Source: Candidatus Villigracilis saccharophilus
Lineage (GTDB): Bacteria; Chloroflexota; Anaerolineae; Anaerolineales; Villigracilaceae
Length of the DNA stretch: 61,967 nt
Direction of reading: 5' to 3'
Assembly: GCA_016709305.1 (NCBI GenBank)
Contig: JADJNA010000034.1
Span: 1 to 61,967, forward strand
Positions within the stretch are counted from its first letter, which is position 1; the number at the start of each line of letters is the position of its first letter. The position numbers were made by a program, and so were the translations under genes. Shown here piece after piece: positions 57,137 to 61,967 of the stretch. The notes under the pieces were generated by a model, which saw nothing but the letters and a program-made list of their open reading frames with translations, had not been told where the DNA came from and searched no databases.

Positions 57137-58065
57137 TCTCAGATCTTTTTACTGTCACTGTATTGGTCGGCATTTTGGCGTCTGGAATCCGCCTATCCAC
57201 GCCGTATTTATTCGCGGCCATCGGCGAGACCTTTGGGCAAAAAAGCGGTGTGCTAAACCTCGGTGTCGAAGGGCAAATGCTGTTGGGCGCTTTTGCCGCC
57301 TTCTATGTGGCGCTTTCAACGGGTAACTTGTGGTTGGGTTTATTGACCGCCATGATCGTCGGCGCGTTGATGGGACTTGCAATGGCGTATGTGACCGTCA
57401 ACTTGCATGCTGAGCAGGGTATTAGCGGCATCGGTTTCTATCTCTTCGGTCTTGGGATGAGCGATTTGCTGTTCCAAAAGTTGATGGGAACTGTGGAAAC
57501 GGTCAAAGGTTTTCCTGAAGTTTACATTCCTTTTTTGAGTGACATTCCGGGAATTGGAAAGATCTTCTTTAGTCAAAATATTCTTGTGTATATTGCCTAT
57601 CTGCTTGTCCCGATTGCCTGGTTCGTGTTGAACAAGACAACGCTTGGACTGAAGATCCGCTCTGTGGGGGAGAACCCGGATGCAGCGGATTCATTGGGCG
57701 TGAGCGTGGCACGGATTCGATATTTCACCATCATCCTCGGCGGGACTCTCTCCGGGGTGGCGGGCGCATCCATGTCGATCGCCCTGCTCAATGTCTTCCA
57801 ACAGAACATGACCAGCGGACTTGGCTTTATTGCCGTTGCGCTGGTTTACTTCGGCGCGTGGCGTCCCATCGGTGTTTTGGGCGGCGCGCTGTTATTCAGC
57901 TTGATCAATTCCTTACAATTATGGGTGCAGGTCTTGAGCATTCCTATTCCTTCTGATATTGCGGTGATGATGCCGTATGTCGTTACGATCCTGGTTTTGG
58001 TCGCAACTGTGTCGAAAGTTCGCGCTCCGTCCGCGTTGACAAAACCCTTTGAGCGGGGCGATTAA
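57133..58065 (+). CDS. Nucleoside-type ABC importer permease 2B
   Basis: The 310-residue permease is complete, with KSGVLNLGVEGQMLLGAF, a large central hydrophobic core and SVGENPDAADSLGVSVARIRY. It is the intact counterpart of the deleted 1B protein and was used here to size that deletion. The binding protein gene begins 104 bp downstream. Confidence 0.93.
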   Translation: MISDLFTVTVLVGILASGIRLSTPYLFAAIGETFGQKSGVLNLGVEGQMLLGAFAAFYVALSTGNLWLGLLTAMIVGALMGLAMAYVTVNLHAEQGISGIGFYLFGLGMSDLLFQKLMGTVETVKGFPEVYIPFLSDIPGIGKIFFSQNILVYIAYLLVPIAWFVLNKTTLGLKIRSVGENPDAADSLGVSVARIRYFTIILGGTLSGVAGASMSIALLNVFQQNMTSGLGFIAVALVYFGAWRPIGVLGGALLFSLINSLQLWVQVLSIPIPSDIAVMMPYVVTILVLVATVSKVRAPSALTKPFERGD

Positions 58066-58120
58066 TCCATGCGAAGGAGGTGGTCAACCGTTTAAACATG
58101 TCAATCTGAATTTCCAAACA

Positions 58121-58132
58121 GGACAATTGTCC
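58121..58132. promoter_or_regulatory. Palindrome upstream of binding protein 2
   Basis: GGACAATTGTCC is a perfect 12-bp palindrome 38 bp before the lipoprotein start. It contains GACAA and TTGTC half-sites in the opposite order to the GntR-like sites. Significance is uncertain. Confidence 0.3.
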
Positions 58133-58169
58133 CGTCGAAAGATAACCACCCATATTTAAGGAGAAGAAG

Positions 58170-59228
58170 ATGAAAAAGTTCGTTTGGTTTTTACTCACCC
58201 TGGCACTTGTTTTGAGCGCTTGCGGCGCCCCCGCCCCAGAAGCAACCGAAGCTCCTGTTGCTGCGACTGAGGCTCCTGCTGCTACCGAGGCTCCCGCCGC
58301 CACCGAGGCACCTGTTGTGGCCGCGGAACCATTCCGCGTCGCTGTGGTAATGCCCAGCTCCACTACTGATCTTGCGTTTGGTCAATCCATGTACGATGCT
58401 CTCGTGCGCGTTCAGGAAGAAATGGGCGCAGAGAATTTTGAGTTCGTTTACTCGGAAGGCATGTTCGTTGTGGATGATGCCGCTGCTGCCATCCGTGACT
58501 ACGCCACTCAGGGTTTTGATCTGGTGATCGCTCACGGCTCACAATACGGTTCCTCCCTGCAGGAAATTGCTCCTGATTTCCCCGAGACCAGCTTTGCCTG
58601 GGGCACTACGGTGGACACTTTTGGTCAACCCAATATCTTCGCTTATGAAGCTTTGTCTCAGGAAGGCGGCTATGTCAACGGCGTGTTGGCTGCCACTCTT
58701 TCCACAAGCAAAGTCATCGGCGTTGTAGGACCGATCGAAACCGGCGATGCGAAGTTGTATGTTGACGGTTTCAAAGCCGGCGTTGCGGCGACTGATCCCA
58801 CTGTTCAGGTCAATGTCAATTACATTGGTTCCTTCTCGGATGTTGCGCTTGCCTCTGAAGCTGCCACCACTCATATCTCAGCCGGCGCTGATGTCTTGAC
58901 CGGTTCCGCCCAGATGGTCGTTGGCGCGATAGGTAAGGCTGAAGAAGCGAATGCCCTCTGGTTCGGAACTCAATCCAACCAGGCTTCACTCGCCCCGTCC
59001 ATTGTTGTAGCCAGCCAGGTTTACCACTGGGAAGTCATGCTCAACGAGATGATCGGCCTCATTCAGGCCGGCACCATGGGCGGACAATCCTTCTCTGCCA
59101 ACCTCGCAAATGGCGGACAGGTGATCGAGTTCAATTCCGATTACGCCCTTTCTGACGAAGCCAACGCTTTGGCTGATTCAACCATTCAAGGGATTATCGA
59201 CGGAACCATCACGATCGCTCTTCCGTAA
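58170..59228 (+). CDS. BMP-family lipoprotein, ABC importer binding protein 2
   Basis: The 352-residue lipoprotein has a signal peptide with lipobox LSAC (Cys18), then four ATEAP-type repeats as a flexible linker, and a Bmp-type binding domain (FRVAVVMPSSTTDLAFGQSMYDAL, VIAHGSQYGSSLQEIA, VVGPIETGDAKLYVDGFKAG). It is only distantly like binding protein 1, so the two importers probably differ in ligand. AAGGAGAAG precedes the ATG. A hairpin follows its stop codon. Confidence 0.93.
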   Translation: MKKFVWFLLTLALVLSACGAPAPEATEAPVAATEAPAATEAPAATEAPVVAAEPFRVAVVMPSSTTDLAFGQSMYDALVRVQEEMGAENFEFVYSEGMFVVDDAAAAIRDYATQGFDLVIAHGSQYGSSLQEIAPDFPETSFAWGTTVDTFGQPNIFAYEALSQEGGYVNGVLAATLSTSKVIGVVGPIETGDAKLYVDGFKAGVAATDPTVQVNVNYIGSFSDVALASEAATTHISAGADVLTGSAQMVVGAIGKAEEANALWFGTQSNQASLAPSIVVASQVYHWEVMLNEMIGLIQAGTMGGQSFSANLANGGQVIEFNSDYALSDEANALADSTIQGIIDGTITIALP

Positions 59229-59242
59229 CGGATAATATTAAT

Positions 59243-59275
59243 AGCCTTCGGAGGTCCTCAAGACTTCCGAAGGCT
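59243..59275 (+). terminator. Terminator-like hairpin after binding protein 2
   Basis: Fourteen-base arms (59243-59256 and 59262-59275) with one G-T wobble and loop CTCAA, followed by TATCGTTTTATTT. It lies 14 bp after the stop and 25 bp before the ATPase gene. As a partial terminator it would give more binding protein than ATPase, as usual in ABC operons. Confidence 0.65.
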
Positions 59276-59300
59276 TATCGTTTTATTTCAGGATGACGCC

Positions 59301-60863
59301 ATGACCGACTCCAATAAACTTCCTTCAGGCCAGACTCGTATCGAAAGCATTGAGATGCGCGGAATTACCAAGAGATTCCCCGGCGTACTTGCCAGTGACC
59401 ATGTGGATTTTGATGTGAAGTCTGGTGAAGTCCATGCTCTGCTTGGCGAAAATGGCGCTGGCAAAAGTACCTTGATGAAGATCCTGTATGGCATGTACCA
59501 TCCAGATGAAGGTCAGATTCTGTTGAACGGCAAGCCGATCAGTATTGCTTCGCCAACCGATGCGATCAACAATGGGATCGGCATGATCCACCAGCATTTC
59601 ATGCTGGTTCCCACACTGACCGTTGCAGAGAACGTGGCTTTGGGATTGCCATCCTCTCGCGGCCCATTGACCGACCTCGACCGCGTATCCAAACGGATTT
59701 TGGAGTTGGCTGGTATATACGGTTTGAAGATCGACCCCGATGCTTATGTTTGGCAGTTATCTGTCGGTCAGCAACAGCGGGTTGAAATTATCAAAGCATT
59801 GTATCGCGGCGCAGCCTTGCTTATTCTCGACGAACCCACCGCTGTTCTTACTCCGCAGGAAGTGGATGAATTTTTTGTCATCATGCACCAGATGGTGAAG
59901 GATGGCTATGCTCTTATTTTTATCTCCCACAAATTACATGAAGTCGTCGAGATAAGCAATCGTGTGACAGTTCTTCGCAACGGAAAGAAGATCGGCACAC
60001 GCCCGACTTCCGAGACCACGAAACAGGATCTGGCGAATTGGATGGTCGGTCACGATGTTGACTTCGCCCCGGATCGCGGCAATGTCGAACGCGGCGAAGT
60101 CCGTCTGAAACTGGACCAAGTGTCCTGTGGCAGTGACCGCGGAACGCCCGGCTTGCGCGAAGTCAGCCTTGAGATCCATTCAGGCGAGATCCTTGGAGTC
60201 GCCGGTGTGTCTGGCAATGGTCAGCGTGAATTGGCCGACACGATTGCCGGCCTGCGAAAAGTAACCAGCGGAAAGATATACCTTGAAGGCAGGGATGTAA
60301 CGAACCTTCAGCCCGGCCAGTTGACCGAAAGAATGTTATCCTACATTCCAGAGGAAAGAATGCGCGACGGCATGATCAAGGATTTCACCGTCGCTGAAAA
60401 TATGATCCTGCGTGAACATCATAAACTGCCATTCTCCAGTTCAGGCTTTTTGAAGTTGAAGAATATTTTCACGCATTCCGATAAATTAATAGCGCAGTTC
60501 CATGTAAAGACCCCGTCACAGGAAACTCACGCAAAGAATCTTTCCGGCGGCAACATCCAAAAGATCGTGCTCGCCCGCGAGATCTCCAGAAATCCCCGTG
60601 CGCTCATAGCCGCCCAGCCCACCCGCGGACTTGACATCGGTGCGACTGAATATGTGCGTGAACAATTACTTGACCAACGCAAACGCGGCGCGGCCGTCAT
60701 GCTGATATCCGAAGACCTCGATGAGATCCTGGCGCTATCCGATCGTGTTGCCGTGCTCTACGAAGGCAGGGTCATGGATATTCTCTCTCGTCAGGATGCG
60801 ACCCGTGAAAGGCTTGGCTTGTTAATGGCGGGTGTGCAGCCCGAGGAAAAGACCCCTACTTAA
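59301..60863 (+). CDS. Nucleoside-type ABC importer ATPase 2 (two nucleotide-binding domains)
   Basis: The 520-residue double ATPase has Walker A ALLGENGAGKSTLM near residue 50, LSVGQQQRVE and LLILDEPTAVL in the first half; GVAGVSGNGQREL, LSGGNIQKIV and QPTRGLDIG in the second. It is a clear paralogue of the protein at 52287. It should energise permeases 2A and 2B. The xanthine dehydrogenase genes follow 135 bp later, in the same direction. Confidence 0.94.
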   Translation: MTDSNKLPSGQTRIESIEMRGITKRFPGVLASDHVDFDVKSGEVHALLGENGAGKSTLMKILYGMYHPDEGQILLNGKPISIASPTDAINNGIGMIHQHFMLVPTLTVAENVALGLPSSRGPLTDLDRVSKRILELAGIYGLKIDPDAYVWQLSVGQQQRVEIIKALYRGAALLILDEPTAVLTPQEVDEFFVIMHQMVKDGYALIFISHKLHEVVEISNRVTVLRNGKKIGTRPTSETTKQDLANWMVGHDVDFAPDRGNVERGEVRLKLDQVSCGSDRGTPGLREVSLEIHSGEILGVAGVSGNGQRELADTIAGLRKVTSGKIYLEGRDVTNLQPGQLTERMLSYIPEERMRDGMIKDFTVAENMILREHHKLPFSSSGFLKLKNIFTHSDKLIAQFHVKTPSQETHAKNLSGGNIQKIVLAREISRNPRALIAAQPTRGLDIGATEYVREQLLDQRKRGAAVMLISEDLDEILALSDRVAVLYEGRVMDILSRQDATRERLGLLMAGVQPEEKTPT

Positions 60864-60998
60864 AATTTAAAAGTAGTACAATTTCACTCCATCGGTTCGG
60901 TGGTCGCTCGCTGCGCGTGTAAAGTGCAGCAGCGGCGTTGGAAAGTTTCGCGATCCATCGAAAAGTGCCGCCGTCCCAAAAAAAGAAGGACACCACCT

Positions 60999-61871
60999 AT
61001 GAACCTATGGCAAGAATACAAAAGGCCTGCTTCCATCACAGAGGCAATTCAGGCGCTGACAACTGCATCTGGCCCCGTCATGCCCATTGCGGGCGGAACT
61101 GATCTATTGCTCGACTTGAAACAAGGCCGCCACGCCCCTGTCCACACATTAATTGATCTGACCTTTGTCCCGGAGATGTCCCTGCTCGAATTGAGAGGGG
61201 ATGAACTCTATATCGGAGGTGCCGTCCCGGTCAACCGTGTCGCACACGACCCGTTAACTGGTACTCACGCCCAGGCATTGGTTGAAGCCTGTAATTTGAT
61301 CGCAGGCCCGCAAGTCCGCAACACCGCCACGCTCGGCGGTAATGTGGCACACGCCCTCCCCGCCGCAGATGGGACCATCGCCCTGACTGCCCTCGAAGCG
61401 CAAGCTGAAGTTGCCAGTTCTGCTGGGACTCGCCGAATGCCCTTCACATCATTATTTCTTGGCCCCGGAAAATCTGCGATCAACAAAAGCTCAGAGATCA
61501 TCGTTGGCTTTTATCTCAAACAAACCAAGACGGGACAAGCCTCCTGCTTCAAACGCATCATGCGTCCGCAGGGCGTGGCTTTGCCCATTTTGAACTGCGC
61601 CGCCTGGCTTGAACGTGAAGGCGATATTGTTAAAGATATTCACATCGCCGTCGGACCCGGCAGTTCTACTCCTTTCCGCGCCACGGAAGCGGAAGCAACC
61701 TTGCGAGGACAAGCAGTAAACAGCGATGCACTAAACCGCACAATAGAATCTCTTCTTGGCCAGGCTCACTTCCGCACCAGCGCCCGCCGCGCCAGTGCTG
61801 AGTATCGCAGGCACATCGTTGGTGGATTATTTAGTGATGTATTCGAGACCGCGTGGAAACGCGCAGAATAA
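60999..61871 (+). CDS. Molybdenum hydroxylase FAD subunit (xanthine dehydrogenase type)
   Basis: The 290-residue protein has the CO-dehydrogenase/xanthine-dehydrogenase flavoprotein motifs: MPIAGGTDLLLDLKQG near residue 30 for FAD pyrophosphate, and IAGPQVRNTATLGGNVAHALPAADG near residue 105. It carries electrons from the iron-sulfur subunit to the final acceptor. ATG 60999 fits the family start; the frame before it is not family-like. The 2Fe-2S subunit gene follows 11 bp later. Confidence 0.93.
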   Translation: MNLWQEYKRPASITEAIQALTTASGPVMPIAGGTDLLLDLKQGRHAPVHTLIDLTFVPEMSLLELRGDELYIGGAVPVNRVAHDPLTGTHAQALVEACNLIAGPQVRNTATLGGNVAHALPAADGTIALTALEAQAEVASSAGTRRMPFTSLFLGPGKSAINKSSEIIVGFYLKQTKTGQASCFKRIMRPQGVALPILNCAAWLEREGDIVKDIHIAVGPGSSTPFRATEAEATLRGQAVNSDALNRTIESLLGQAHFRTSARRASAEYRRHIVGGLFSDVFETAWKRAE

Positions 61872-61882
61872 GGATTAATGGT

Positions 61883-61967
61883 ATGTCAAACATAAATTTT
61901 TCAGTTAATGGGCAAAAGTATTCTATCGAACCTGTCGCAGGCGAGACTTTATCAACCCTTCTCCGCG
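61883..61967 (+). CDS. Molybdenum hydroxylase 2Fe-2S subunit, N-terminal fragment (3' end outside window)
   Basis: The 28 visible residues, MSNINFSVNGQKYSI and onward to ETLSTLLR, match the start of the small iron-sulfur subunit, before its first cluster cysteines. AAGGA lies upstream at suitable spacing. The large molybdopterin subunit is presumably beyond the edge. Confidence 0.85.
   Translation, partial: MSNINFSVNGQKYSIEPVAGETLSTLLR

Noticed and set aside
1..61967. CRISPR arrays, tRNA or rRNA genes, insertion sequences
   Set aside because: No regularly spaced direct repeats, tRNA-like cloverleaf, rRNA segment or transposase frame was seen on either strand.

Overview
The window reads as chromosomal DNA from a bacterium of the phylum Chloroflexota, most likely class Anaerolineae. 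This is inferred from lipoproteins with repeated Ala-Thr-Glu-Ala-Pro linkers behind an LSAC lipobox, from the Hdr/Mvh-type hydrogenase operon, and from the overall gene repertoire; there is no rRNA marker to confirm it. Base composition is near balanced and genes are packed into operons with ATGA or TAATG overlaps. About twenty single-base frame breaks, mostly at homopolymers, suggest an assembly from error-prone long reads. I annotate those genes whole and mark the breaks.

Layout. (1) 0-1.4 kb: the tail of a membrane permease and a GNAT acetyltransferase. (2) 1.4-10.1 kb, minus strand: one signalling operon, read from right to left as a large hybrid PAS histidine kinase, a receiver/HisKA_3 kinase, a NarL-type regulator, a receiver-HD-GYP protein and a multi-PAS GGDEF protein. 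(3) 10.6-13.5 kb: CheW and a chemoreceptor. (4) 13.7-17.4 kb, minus strand: AzlCD amino-acid exporter and catalase-peroxidase KatG. (5) 17.8-25.4 kb: an aminopeptidase plus a YgeY-like hydrolase, then a sugar transporter with GH127 and GH2 glycosidases. (6) 25.4-39.1 kb: hdrCBA-mvhDGA (a group 3c-like [NiFe] hydrogenase joined to heterodisulfide reductase), its maturation protease, a flavin-binding protein and a full hypABFCDE set, behind a Crp/Fnr-like site and a sigma70-like promoter. (7) 39.3-40.4 kb: a DUF2270/DUF2179 membrane protein. (8) 40.5-62 kb: a purine uptake and breakdown island with an 8-oxoguanine-deaminase-like amidohydrolase, adenine deaminase, a GntR regulator, YgeY, a histidine phosphatase, the knotted carbamoyltransferase YgeW, carbamate kinase, two complete BMP-type nucleoside ABC importers and the start of a molybdenum hydroxylase (xanthine dehydrogenase) operon.

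How the parts work together. In the purine island, nucleosides or bases would be imported by the two lipoprotein-dependent ABC systems, deaminated by Ade and the 8-oxoguanine-deaminase-like enzyme, hydroxylated by the molybdenum enzyme that begins at the right edge, and the ring-opening products handled by YgeY and YgeW. Carbamate kinase would then make ATP from carbamoyl phosphate. A palindrome, TTGTC-N-GACAA or close to it, sits just after two of the predicted promoters and is a candidate operator for the island's GntR protein. In the hydrogenase block, H2 oxidation or formation would be coupled by flavin-based bifurcation to ferredoxin and a disulfide acceptor whose identity in this bacterium is unknown. 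Every protein needed to build the NiFe(CN)2CO site is encoded alongside.
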